Source of the DNA: Spirochaetaceae bacterium
GTDB taxonomy: Bacteria; Spirochaetota; Spirochaetia; Treponematales; Breznakiellaceae
Reading direction: 5' to 3'
DNA: 8,921 nt
Assembly (NCBI GenBank): GCA_031265025.1
Contig: JAISDF010000087.1
Span: 1 to 8,921, forward strand
Under the pieces are notes generated by a model. It was not told the DNA's origin, ran no database searches, and worked only from the letters and a program-made list of their open reading frames with translations. The position numbers and the translations under genes were made by a program. Below, one piece after another: positions 1-6,021 of this stretch; the first letter of the stretch is position 1, and the number at the start of each line of letters is the position of its first letter.

Positions 1-77
1 CCGGATGTTTTTTTGGGCGAACTGTCAAGATTTACCGAGTCGCCGCCTTCCAGATCCAACGCGTCATCATCTGACAT
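1..77 (-). CDS. fliL: FliL, flagellar basal-body-associated protein (5' end only)
   Basis: This is the first 25 codons of a gene that leaves the window at position 1. The visible N-terminus begins MSDDDALDLEGGDS and is short, acidic and soluble, as is usual before the single membrane segment of FliL; that segment itself lies outside the window. The ATG at 75-77 has a good GGAGG ribosome-binding site (87-91 on the plus strand) 9 nt upstream. FliL is a single-pass inner-membrane protein that rings the stator and stabilises or activates MotA/MotB. The assignment rests mainly on position, since fliL follows motB in Treponema and Borrelia motility operons, and on the acidic N-terminus. The 69-nt gap to motB is wide for this operon and holds a candidate promoter. 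Confidence 0.8.
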   Translation of the reverse strand, partial: MSDDDALDLEGGDSVNLDSSPKKTS

Positions 78-103
78 GGTTTAATACCTCCGCTTCAATA
101 TTC

Positions 104-132
104 ATAGTACAGGATAAGCTGCTGTTTTGCAA
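104..132 (-). promoter_or_regulatory. Candidate internal sigma70-like promoter upstream of fliL
   Basis: Reading the minus strand, a -35-like TTGCAA (132-127, 4 of 6 matches to consensus) is followed by exactly 17 nt and a -10-like TACTAT (109-104, 4 of 6). A start about 7 nt further on would leave a leader of roughly 20 nt containing the fliL ribosome-binding site. The element lies in the motB-fliL gap, outside any coding sequence. It could give fliL and the downstream switch and export genes a transcript separate from the hook and stator genes. This is inference from motif and spacing only. Confidence 0.4.
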
Positions 133-146
133 ATGTACGGGTGTTC

Positions 147-875
147 TCATAAATGACCTTCATCAAGAATAATAATATCAACCCTGCGGTTATACGCCCT
201 GCCCTCGGCCGTGGCGTTGCCGGCGATTGGCGCGGTGTCGGCAAAGCCCGCTATCTGAAAACGGTCTTCCGCTACGCCCAGGGCGCTGAGGTAGCGGAGC
301 ACGGCCCTGGCCCGTTCGCTGGAAAGCTGCCAGTTGTCTTCCCAGAGGCCGTCGGGATCGGTAACTTCAGAGTCGGTATGGCCTTCTATCCTGAATTTTC
401 TGCCCCTCAGTTCATCTGAAACAAGAAGGGTCCCCAGCCTGAGGAGTATGTCCCTGGTGGACTCGATGTTTATTCTCGCGCTGGCCGGATTAAAAAAGGC
501 GTCCGAGGCAAGGCTTATCACCAGGCCCCGTTCATCATGGGTAACGCGGACCTTGTTCGACCTGATTTCGGGATTAAAGAGGCTGACCGCCTTTCTCAGC
601 GCGGTTCCCAGGAACCGGCCGCTTTCCATTGAGGGGAGGCTCATGATGGTGTTGCCCAGGTCGGCGCTGCGGCCCGCCGAGTAGGTATTGCCTCCGGTAG
701 ACGCTCCCATGCCTATATTGTTGAGGGCCGAAAACATGGCGTTTACCGCGGTCGAGTCGGCTTCGGCGGGATCAAAGAGGGCCACAAAGAAACAGAGGAG
801 CAGGGTAACCATGTCCGAATAGGTTACGATCCAGTCGCCTTTTACTCCCTCATCCTCAACCTTTTTTCTTGCCAT
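147..875 (-). CDS. motB: MotB, stator subunit with OmpA-like peptidoglycan-binding domain
   Basis: MotB forms the proton-driven stator with MotA and anchors it to peptidoglycan. The 242-residue product has a short basic cytoplasmic N-terminus and then one membrane helix at about residues 15-34. The helix carries the signature YSDMVTLLLCFFVALF, and D21 is the expected ion-carrying aspartate (D32 in E. coli). A linker with the plug region follows to about residue 105. An OmpA/MotB C-terminal domain then spans about 108-238, with the peptidoglycan-binding motifs IEGHTD (163-168), LSSERA (184-189) and NRRVDI (229-234). The ATG lies 2 nt after the motA stop, with an AGGA-type ribosome-binding site at 882-887 inside the end of motA. 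Translational coupling, and so balanced MotA and MotB synthesis, is likely. The overall length is ordinary for the family. Confidence 0.97.
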   Translation of the reverse strand: MARKKVEDEGVKGDWIVTYSDMVTLLLCFFVALFDPAEADSTAVNAMFSALNNIGMGASTGGNTYSAGRSADLGNTIMSLPSMESGRFLGTALRKAVSLFNPEIRSNKVRVTHDERGLVISLASDAFFNPASARINIESTRDILLRLGTLLVSDELRGRKFRIEGHTDSEVTDPDGLWEDNWQLSSERARAVLRYLSALGVAEDRFQIAGFADTAPIAGNATAEGRAYNRRVDIIILDEGHL

Positions 876-877
876 GC

Positions 878-1660
878 CTAATCCTTTAACACCTCGGCTT
901 CCACTGCCTTGCGGTCTATGGGATTGAGGTAGGAAAGCAGCTTCATCGCCAGGATACGGGGATTATCCCCGGCCTGTATGGAGAGAATTCCTTCTACCTC
1001 CATTTCCTTTGCCCTGGCTTCCATGGCGTCATGGCTTTTAAGTTTTCCTGATATAGGAATCATGACGAGGTTGGCTATGATGGCGCCGTACAGGGTGGTG
1101 ATAAGGGCGACGGCCATGTTGGGGCCCAGGGCACTCTTGTCCTCCAGGTTTCTTAACATGGCTATAAGGCCGACGACGGTTCCCAGCATGCCGAGGCCCG
1201 GCGCCAGGGTTCCCCACATATTGATAACCGATATCTTGGCAGCGTGGCGTTCCTGAACCTGGTTGAGTTCTGTCTCCATGAGGGTCCTGATTACCTCCGC
1301 GTCGGTACCGTCAACCACGAGCCTGAGGCCCTTCTTCATAAATTCGTCATCCAGGTCCTCAAGTTCTTCTTCCAGGGCCAGAAGGCCCTCGCGGCGGGCC
1401 TTGTCGGAAAAGGCCATGAGTTTGGTAATGATGCCCTGTTCGTTAAAATTGGGAATGTTAAAAGTACGGCCTATGGTGCTGAATACCCCCAGTGCATTGG
1501 ACATGCCGGTAAAGGTAAAGAGGCCGAAGTAGGAGCCGATTACGGTCATGAAGAATGAGGGCACGTCCATGTAGGTAACTATGGATCCCCCTGATGTATA
1601 GATGGCCATGACGGTCATGGCAAAACAGCCCACCAAACCAATTAGGGTTGCTATATCCAT
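878..1660 (-). CDS. motA: MotA, proton-channel stator subunit
   Basis: MotA is the four-helix membrane subunit that surrounds MotB and pushes on the rotor protein FliG. In this 260-residue protein, helices 1 and 2 lie at about 4-22 and 33-52. A large cytoplasmic loop follows at about 53-148, and helices 3 and 4 lie at about 150-170 and 182-203. The loop contains R90 and E98, at the same numbers as the two charged E. coli residues that contact FliG. P154 (in TLAPGLGMLGTVVGL) and P202 (in NLVMIPISGKL) match the conserved prolines Pro173 and Pro222 of E. coli that couple proton flow to movement. The ATG at 1658-1660 is preceded by a GAGGA ribosome-binding site (1671-1675) that lies within the end of flbD, 6 nt upstream. 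The gene sits between flbD and motB as in other spirochaetes. Confidence 0.97.
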   Translation of the reverse strand: MDIATLIGLVGCFAMTVMAIYTSGGSIVTYMDVPSFFMTVIGSYFGLFTFTGMSNALGVFSTIGRTFNIPNFNEQGIITKLMAFSDKARREGLLALEEELEDLDDEFMKKGLRLVVDGTDAEVIRTLMETELNQVQERHAAKISVINMWGTLAPGLGMLGTVVGLIAMLRNLEDKSALGPNMAVALITTLYGAIIANLVMIPISGKLKSHDAMEARAKEMEVEGILSIQAGDNPRILAMKLLSYLNPIDRKAVEAEVLKD

Positions 1661-1666
1661 AGTAAA

Positions 1667-1864
1667 CTACTCCTCATTCTTGAAAGCGCCGATCTGCTTG
1701 CGGTATTCGATGATGCGCTTGATAAGTTCGGGCACCGGTTCCCGGACTATGACATGCTTGCCCGAAAGCATGGTGAGATTGGTGTCCGGTTTAACCTCAA
1801 TGGACTCAATCTGGTGGGGGTTGATGTAATATGCTTTGCCGTCAAGCCGCGTTACCTGTATCAT
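1667..1864 (-). CDS. flbD: FlbD/SwrD family small flagellar protein
   Basis: This 65-residue protein begins MIQVTRLDGKAYYINPHQIE, the typical opening of the short FlbD family (Pfam FlbD). The beta-rich N-terminal half is followed by a charged helix at about 44-60 (PELIKRIIEYRKQI). The Bacillus subtilis member, SwrD, is known to raise the torque of the flagellar motor. Lying between flgE and motA, as in Borrelia and Treponema, this copy fits a stator-related role, although its mechanism is not known. It is unrelated to the Caulobacter response regulator also called FlbD. The start ATG is 7 nt beyond the flgE stop, so it is tightly coupled to the hook gene. Confidence 0.93.
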   Translation of the reverse strand: MIQVTRLDGKAYYINPHQIESIEVKPDTNLTMLSGKHVIVREPVPELIKRIIEYRKQIGAFKNEE

Positions 1865-1871
1865 CGTTTAA

Positions 1872-3272
1872 CTACCGCTTCAGGGTCAGTATTTCCTGGA
1901 GCATCTGATCAGCGGTCTGTATGGTTCTTGAGTTTGCCTGGAAACCCCTCTGGGTAACTATCATGTCGACAAACTGGTCCGAAAGGTCCACGTTGGACAT
2001 TTCCAGGGTGCCTGAAATTATCGTGCCCCTGCCCGCTGTTCCCGAAGTGCCTATATTGGCGATACCGGAATTATTGGACACCACAAAATTATTGTCGCCC
2101 GCTTTTTCCAGGGCGCCCTGATTGGCAAAGGTTGCCAGGGCTATCTGGCCCAGGGGCCTGCGGCTTCCGTTGGAATACACGCCGGTTATCACGCCTCTCT
2201 GGTCTATTTTGAAGTTTTCAAGATAGCCCATGGTATAGCCGTCCTGCTCAAAGGGCTTGGTGGTGCTGGATGAAGTGTACTGGGTGATGGTGTTTACAAG
2301 CCCCCCCACGGCCCCCAGGTTAAGGGTGAATTCCTGGCGCACCAGTTCGCCGTCCGCTCCGGGAGTGGCGTCGGCCACATCATAGGCGACCCGCATGGTT
2401 ACGGCGCCGGTATCGGGCGAGGCGTTGCCGGCGGCGTCAACCACCCCGGCCAGGTTCCCCAGGTTGGAGAAGTTCACCGTAAAGGTATTGCCTTCTCCCA
2501 CAGCCGGGGCGGCTTCTCCCAGGCCCACCGAGGCGTTGGTCGCGTCGACAGCCTGGGGGTCCACGTTTACCGCCGCGGTCCAACTGTTGTTGGTTCCGGG
2601 CACGCGGCTGAATTCAACCCGGAGTACGTGCTCTCCGCCAAAGGCGTCGTAGATGTTGATTTCGGTACCCCAGGTTCCGCTGATGATGTCGGCCTGGCTT
2701 GCCCCTTCCGGTATGAGGGGGGTGCGGTTGTCCAGATTACAGGCAAAGTTGACCAGGCTTGTGGCCCGGGCCGGGTCCTTGCTTCCCATGGGAATCACGA
2801 GATTTTCGGTATCCCGGGAAGTATCCAGAATTTCCACGCCGTCAATAATACGGCTCATCCAGCCCTGGACACTGAAACCGTTGGAAGGATTAACCAGGGT
2901 CCCGTTCTCGTCAAGGCTGAAAGCCCCGGCCCTGGTATAGTACTCCTGGCCCCCCTCGCGGAGCACAAAGAAACCCGTCTCCTTTATGGCCAGATCGGTC
3001 TGGTTCCCCGTGGACTGAAGCGCCCCCTGGGTGTGTATGGTGTCGATAGACGCTATGGTCATACCGAGACCGACTTCCTTGGGGTTTACCCCGCCTACGT
3101 CTTCGGTAGGACGGGCCGCCGCGCCGAGCTGCTGGTAGATCATATCCTGAAAATTCACCCGGTTCCGCTTGAAACCGGTTGTATTAACGTTGGAAATATT
3201 GTTGCCGATGACGTCCATTCTCGTCTGATGATTCTGAAGTCCGGACACGCCGGAATACAATGACCGCATCAT
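1872..3272 (-). CDS. flgE: FlgE, flagellar hook protein with spirochaetal cross-link residues
   Basis: FlgE polymerises into the hook, the flexible joint between rod and filament, which in spirochaetes is periplasmic. The 466-residue protein starts MMRSLYSGVSGLQNHQTRMD and has the rod/hook N-terminal motif with NNISNVNTTGFKR (24-36). It ends with the conserved C-terminal helix (about 425-466, GFQANSRTIQTADQMLQEIL). The central domains at about 80-400 are variable. Residues K165, C178 and N179 occupy the same positions as the residues that form the lysinoalanine cross-link in Treponema denticola FlgE, so covalent polymerisation of this hook is expected. An AAAGGAG ribosome-binding site (3280-3286) lies 7 nt before the first of two adjacent ATG codons. 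The 63-nt gap to flgD holds a possible imperfect hairpin (3292-3318) and no convincing promoter. Confidence 0.97.
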   Translation of the reverse strand: MMRSLYSGVSGLQNHQTRMDVIGNNISNVNTTGFKRNRVNFQDMIYQQLGAAARPTEDVGGVNPKEVGLGMTIASIDTIHTQGALQSTGNQTDLAIKETGFFVLREGGQEYYTRAGAFSLDENGTLVNPSNGFSVQGWMSRIIDGVEILDTSRDTENLVIPMGSKDPARATSLVNFACNLDNRTPLIPEGASQADIISGTWGTEINIYDAFGGEHVLRVEFSRVPGTNNSWTAAVNVDPQAVDATNASVGLGEAAPAVGEGNTFTVNFSNLGNLAGVVDAAGNASPDTGAVTMRVAYDVADATPGADGELVRQEFTLNLGAVGGLVNTITQYTSSSTTKPFEQDGYTMGYLENFKIDQRGVITGVYSNGSRRPLGQIALATFANQGALEKAGDNNFVVSNNSGIANIGTSGTAGRGTIISGTLEMSNVDLSDQFVDMIVTQRGFQANSRTIQTADQMLQEILTLKR

Positions 3273-3335
3273 GATGCTGCTCCTTTACCCTGTCCCAAGC
3301 CGCGAAAGAGCCGGGGACGGACTTGCTTCGCTGTC

Positions 3336-3776
3336 TTATTCCGCAAAGACACTGGTTACCTGATCCCACTGGTACACGTTTCCGTTCACCAGAATTTCAG
3401 GATTTTCGCCCCGTGATACGGCCTTTACCGTTCCCTGGATTATCCCTTCCCCGTCCACAAGCTCAACGCCCCTTCCCAGGGACGCCTGGGCCTCGCTGCC
3501 CCTCAGGATGGTCTTGAGCTGGGCAAAATCCCTGGCCATGCCGTTCATTTGTTCCAGCGTGGAGAACTGGGCCATCTGGGCGATAAATTCCTTGTCCTCC
3601 ATAGGCGCCGTGGGGTCCTGGTGGGCCAACTGGGTGAGGAGGATTTTCATGAATTCATCCTTTCCCAGAGTCTGCACCGGCATCTTGTTTTCAAATATTT
3701 CCCTGTTGGTCCTCCGGACATACTGCTCATTGGCGGCTATCTCCTGGGGACTCATTTTATATTCCTGTATCTCCAT
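3336..3776 (-). CDS. flgD: FlgD, hook assembly (cap) protein, short form
   Basis: FlgD caps the growing hook and is required for FlgE subunits to add. The 146-residue product carries the conserved FlgD N-terminal core at about 36-80 (LGKDEFMKILLTQLAHQDP, then PMEDKEFIAQMAQFSTLEQM). A single compact beta region follows at about 100-143. It is much shorter than enterobacterial FlgD (about 230 residues) and appears to lack room for the fibronectin/Ig-like domain. Short forms like this are known in spirochaetes and Gram-positive bacteria, so this is not a truncation. The ATG has a strong GAGGAG site (3782-3787) 5 nt upstream. The gene lies 14 nt after fliK and before flgE, the classic order in which ruler, cap and hook are made together. 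Confidence 0.95.
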   Translation of the reverse strand: MEIQEYKMSPQEIAANEQYVRRTNREIFENKMPVQTLGKDEFMKILLTQLAHQDPTAPMEDKEFIAQMAQFSTLEQMNGMARDFAQLKTILRGSEAQASLGRGVELVDGEGIIQGTVKAVSRGENPEILVNGNVYQWDQVTSVFAE

Positions 3777-3790
3777 ACTTACTCCTCGTT

Positions 3791-5176
3791 TTAGGCCAGC
3801 ATATTGATCCGCGCGTCGCCGCGGACAAGAGCTTCGGAATCGCCCGTACGGTAATCAACCAGGGCCTCGTAACTCGAAGCCGCCAGACTTTCGGAATAGA
3901 AGGGGCTCGCATCCTCTCCGTTCCTCTGTCCGCCCGCTCCGTCAGCGCCGTTTTGGGCAAGATCCAGCGTGGCGCCGCTGAAACCCGAATCCCTAAAGGC
4001 CGCTTCCAGAACCGGGAGTTCCCGTTCAAAAGCCCTGAGGGCGTCACTGCTTTCTACAATGATATGCCCCGCTATTTTGTTTTCGGATAATTCAAGGCGT
4101 ATCTTTACATTTCCAAGACTTTCGGGCTTGAGGGAAAGCCGTATGAGGCCCTCGCCGCCGTCTTTTAGTATCATTGACGCGTGGCGCACTATGTCCTGCC
4201 CAAGGGCGCCCCGCAGTTCCCGGGTCAGGGCGTCCCTGGGGGAAAGAACCGTGTCAGGGTTTTCCCGGCCCTCGGCCGGGGAACGGCCTTCGAGACGCAC
4301 GACAAGTTCGGTTCCGGGAATCTCCCGCTTTCCGGCAAGGGTAAACTCACCGGCCTTTTCCGGGATGTTTTTCGGTTCCGCGTCCCCCCGGAAATCCCTG
4401 AGCTCAAAGCGGCTCCCGGTTCCCGCCCGGCTGAGCCTTTCGCGGCGGGTCCTGGTTTCTTCCCGTTCCCCGGTCTTGCCGGCCTTGTTCAGGTCCACAA
4501 GGCCCCTACCCTGTGTTTCAGACGATTCGGCCCTGCCGGTCTTTCCGGCCAGACCGGCGAACAGGGCGGAACGGCCTTTGACAGCCAAGCCCCGGCCCGA
4601 CAGGTCCCCGGAGGACAAATCCCCGGTATCCCGGACCGCCCGCCTGCCGGAATCATCGGGTCTCATGAGATCGGCAAGACTGTGTATCGCGTCTTTTTGG
4701 GGAAAATCTTCATCTTCGGCGGGAAGAGGCAGGTCTTTTGTTCCCTGTTCATGGTGAAGGGAAGCGAAAATTCCGGCGCTTTTGTCTGTTTTCTCTCCTT
4801 CTGAAAGAAAAGCCCCTTCATTGCCTTCTGTTCCGTCGTAAAATATACGGGAATTGGCGTTTTTTTCTTTTGAAAGAGTGAGATTGTCCTTGTTCCGGGG
4901 AATAATCGTCAGCGCTGCCGGTTTTTTTGCCTGGTTTTTGCCTGATTTAAGCGCTTCATCGGTGTTTTCAGACTGAATTTGGCCTTCCGCGAGTTCCGGT
5001 CCTGTTTTTTTTATGTTTTCCAGCAGGGCCTTTATCAGGTCGGCGAAACTCCCGGCCTTGTCCCTCGCCCCCTTTGTCTTACCGGGTCCATTCCCGGTAA
5101 GCGCTTCCAAAAGCGGACTATGCGTCCGGGAAGGCTCCTCGAGCTGTGCTGATACCTGGGCTGATAATTCAATCAC
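3791..5176 (-). CDS. fliK: FliK/FlbC-type hook-length control protein (GTG start)
   Basis: FliK is the secreted ruler that sets hook length and switches the export gate from hook to filament substrates. The 461-residue product has a long hydrophilic, low-complexity N-terminal and middle part (about 1-320) rich in Lys, Glu, Gly, Arg and Ser, with little expected conservation. The C-terminal Flg_hook domain spans about 335-405 and contains LIRLSLKPESLGNVKIRLEL and the amphipathic stretch ALRAFERELPVLEAAFRDSG. A variable tail follows. The start is GTG at 5174-5176, chosen because a GAGGAGG ribosome-binding site (5184-5190) lies 7 nt upstream. Position between flbB and flgD matches Borrelia flbC and Treponema tap1. 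Two strong GC-rich inverted repeats lie inside the gene (4264-4280 and 4535-4558). Confidence 0.92.
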   Translation of the reverse strand: MIELSAQVSAQLEEPSRTHSPLLEALTGNGPGKTKGARDKAGSFADLIKALLENIKKTGPELAEGQIQSENTDEALKSGKNQAKKPAALTIIPRNKDNLTLSKEKNANSRIFYDGTEGNEGAFLSEGEKTDKSAGIFASLHHEQGTKDLPLPAEDEDFPQKDAIHSLADLMRPDDSGRRAVRDTGDLSSGDLSGRGLAVKGRSALFAGLAGKTGRAESSETQGRGLVDLNKAGKTGEREETRTRRERLSRAGTGSRFELRDFRGDAEPKNIPEKAGEFTLAGKREIPGTELVVRLEGRSPAEGRENPDTVLSPRDALTRELRGALGQDIVRHASMILKDGGEGLIRLSLKPESLGNVKIRLELSENKIAGHIIVESSDALRAFERELPVLEAAFRDSGFSGATLDLAQNGADGAGGQRNGEDASPFYSESLAASSYEALVDYRTGDSEALVRGDARINMLA

Positions 5177-5183
5177 CGCCCAA

Positions 5184-5190
5184 CCTCCTC
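5184..5190 (-). promoter_or_regulatory. Strong ribosome-binding site deciding the GTG start of fliK
   Basis: The minus strand reads GAGGAGG here, almost the full anti-Shine-Dalgarno complement, 7 nt before the GTG codon at 5174-5176. This spacing supports the non-ATG start over any internal methionine. Confidence 0.8.
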
Positions 5191-5196
5191 ATTTGT

Positions 5197-5218
5197 TCTT
5201 CTTCAATAATGAAGAAGA
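5197..5218. repeat. Perfect 9-bp hairpin in the flbB-fliK gap
   Basis: TCTTCTTCA (5197-5205) and TGAAGAAGA (5210-5218) are exact inverted copies separated by the 4-nt loop ATAA. The hairpin sits in the 72-nt gap between flbB and fliK, with its proximal edge 6 nt upstream of the fliK ribosome-binding site. No T-run follows it on the minus strand, so it does not look like an intrinsic terminator. A role in mRNA processing, stability or control of fliK translation is possible but only inferred. Confidence 0.6.
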
Positions 5219-5248
5219 CGCCATGATTCCGGTTACGGGCGGTCGCTG

Positions 5249-5872
5249 TCAGTTAAGTGATCGGGGTCTGCCGGCCATCTTACGCATGAGTTCCGCCGCC
5301 CGTTCCGAAGGTAAAAGCGAAAGCCAGTAGGGTACAATGGAACTTGTCCCTTCCCGTCCCGCTATCTCCTCGGTCATCCGGAGCACGTCTATAGCGTCCT
5401 GATCGCTCATTGCCGCGATTATGTCCACCGCTCGCTCCGGTGGCATACCCGTAAGATCACGGGCATTCTGTTCAACGTTGCTTACTCTAGCATCGGCATC
5501 ATTCTGCCTGGCGTTAAGCGATTGGTCCATGTCATCGAGCGTTTTTTGCCGCTGCTCCAGTTCCTGGGCCATTTGTTCGATTTCTTCCCGCTGCCGGTCG
5601 AGGTCCTGTTCCCGCTGGTCCAGTTCCAGGGAGCGCAGTTCCTGGGCCTCAAGGCGCACGGCAAGCCTTTCGGCGTCAAGGGAGAGGAATTCGTCGCCTT
5701 CAAGTTCGATCTGGGTACGGGGGGCGAGGCCAAAGAGACGGTACACCGGGGCAAGCACGGCCTTGGCGTCAACAACATTAAGATAGTCAAACCAGAAAAG
5801 CCCGCCACCGGCAAGGACGATGATAAGCAGCAATAAAACTATGACCCTGCCTAAAATACGGGGTTCGGCCAT
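5249..5872 (-). CDS. flbB: FlbB, periplasmic flagellar collar protein with MgtE_N-like domain
   Basis: FlbB is a spirochaete motility protein that, in Borrelia, forms the base of the collar around the motor and is needed for periplasmic filament orientation and stator assembly. From the ATG at 5870-5872 the product has 207 residues. It has a membrane helix near the N-terminus (about 8-29) and then a long Glu/Gln/Arg-rich coiled coil at about 65-135. A C-terminal helical repeat region at about 141-200 (MPPERAVDIIAAMSDQDAIDVL, split by a loop from LLPSERAAELMRKM) resembles the MgtE N-terminal domain, also seen in MotE-like proteins. An in-frame ATG 18 nt further upstream (5888-5890) exists but has only a weak ribosome-binding site and would lie at the predicted transcript start. 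The inner ATG has AAGGAG 8 nt upstream and gives a length close to Borrelia FlbB. Identity also rests on its place directly before fliK. Confidence 0.85.
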   Translation of the reverse strand: MAEPRILGRVIVLLLLIIVLAGGGLFWFDYLNVVDAKAVLAPVYRLFGLAPRTQIELEGDEFLSLDAERLAVRLEAQELRSLELDQREQDLDRQREEIEQMAQELEQRQKTLDDMDQSLNARQNDADARVSNVEQNARDLTGMPPERAVDIIAAMSDQDAIDVLRMTEEIAGREGTSSIVPYWLSLLPSERAAELMRKMAGRPRSLN

Positions 5873-5880
5873 CCGCAATA

Positions 5881-5886
5881 CTCCTT
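5881..5886 (-). promoter_or_regulatory. Ribosome-binding site that favours the inner flbB start
   Basis: The minus strand reads AAGGAG here, 8 nt before the ATG at 5870-5872. It lies inside the reading frame extended from the upstream ATG at 5888-5890, which by contrast has only a weak AGAAAAGA-like stretch before it. Confidence 0.7.
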
Positions 5887-5892
5887 CCATCT

Positions 5893-5922
5893 ATAATGGT
5901 CTTTTCTTCTGAAATACGTCAA
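5893..5922 (-). promoter_or_regulatory. Candidate sigma70-like promoter of flbB and the motility block
   Basis: On the minus strand, TTGACG (5922-5917, 5 of 6 matches to the -35 consensus) is followed by 18 nt and CATTAT (5898-5893, 4 of 6 matches to the -10 consensus). A transcript starting about 7 nt downstream would begin near 5886-5890, on or just before the upstream ATG. This favours the inner flbB start at 5872. I did not see a sigma28-type element here. Confidence 0.5.
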
Positions 5923-5932
5923 GGCTCAGCCA

Positions 5933-5957
5933 TTCCCAAAACCTGACGTTTTGGGAA
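5933..5957. repeat. Perfect 10-bp inverted repeat upstream of the flbB promoter
   Basis: TTCCCAAAAC (5933-5942) and GTTTTGGGAA (5948-5957) are exact inverted copies around the 5-nt loop CTGAC. The element lies 10 nt upstream of the proposed -35 hexamer and 64 nt beyond the stop codon of the metallophosphoesterase gene. It is not followed by a T-run on either strand. It may be an operator for flbB or a weak terminator or 3' stabiliser for the upstream gene. The adjacent segment 5956-5978 contains the 12-nt palindrome CGGCTGCAGCCG (5963-5974), flanked by AAAGC and GCTTT arms that could form a second, imperfect hairpin. Otherwise the 131-nt gap shows nothing. Confidence 0.6.
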
Positions 5958-6021
5958 AGCCCCGGCTGCAGCCGCTTTATATCTTTTCGGGGAATACGCG
6001 GCGAAAAATGAGGGTTTATGC

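Noticed and set aside
2628..3263. A 211-codon open frame on the plus strand opposite flgE
   Set aside because: It is wholly inside flgE on the other strand, has no family motif, and has no convincing ribosome-binding site. FlgE itself is strongly conserved end to end.
3336..3776. FlgD considered as truncated because it has only 146 residues
   Set aside because: The stop and the start signals are clean, the conserved core is complete, and short FlgD forms are normal in spirochaetes and Gram-positive bacteria.
3969..4757. A 262-codon open frame on the plus strand opposite fliK
   Set aside because: It is antisense to a gene with a clear Flg_hook domain. Its product is Ser/Arg/Pro-rich low complexity with no recognisable motif, as expected from the complement of a GC-rich coding region.
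5933..5957. The 10-bp hairpin called as a rho-independent terminator
   Set aside because: No T-run follows the stem on either strand, so it is reported as an inverted repeat of unknown role instead.
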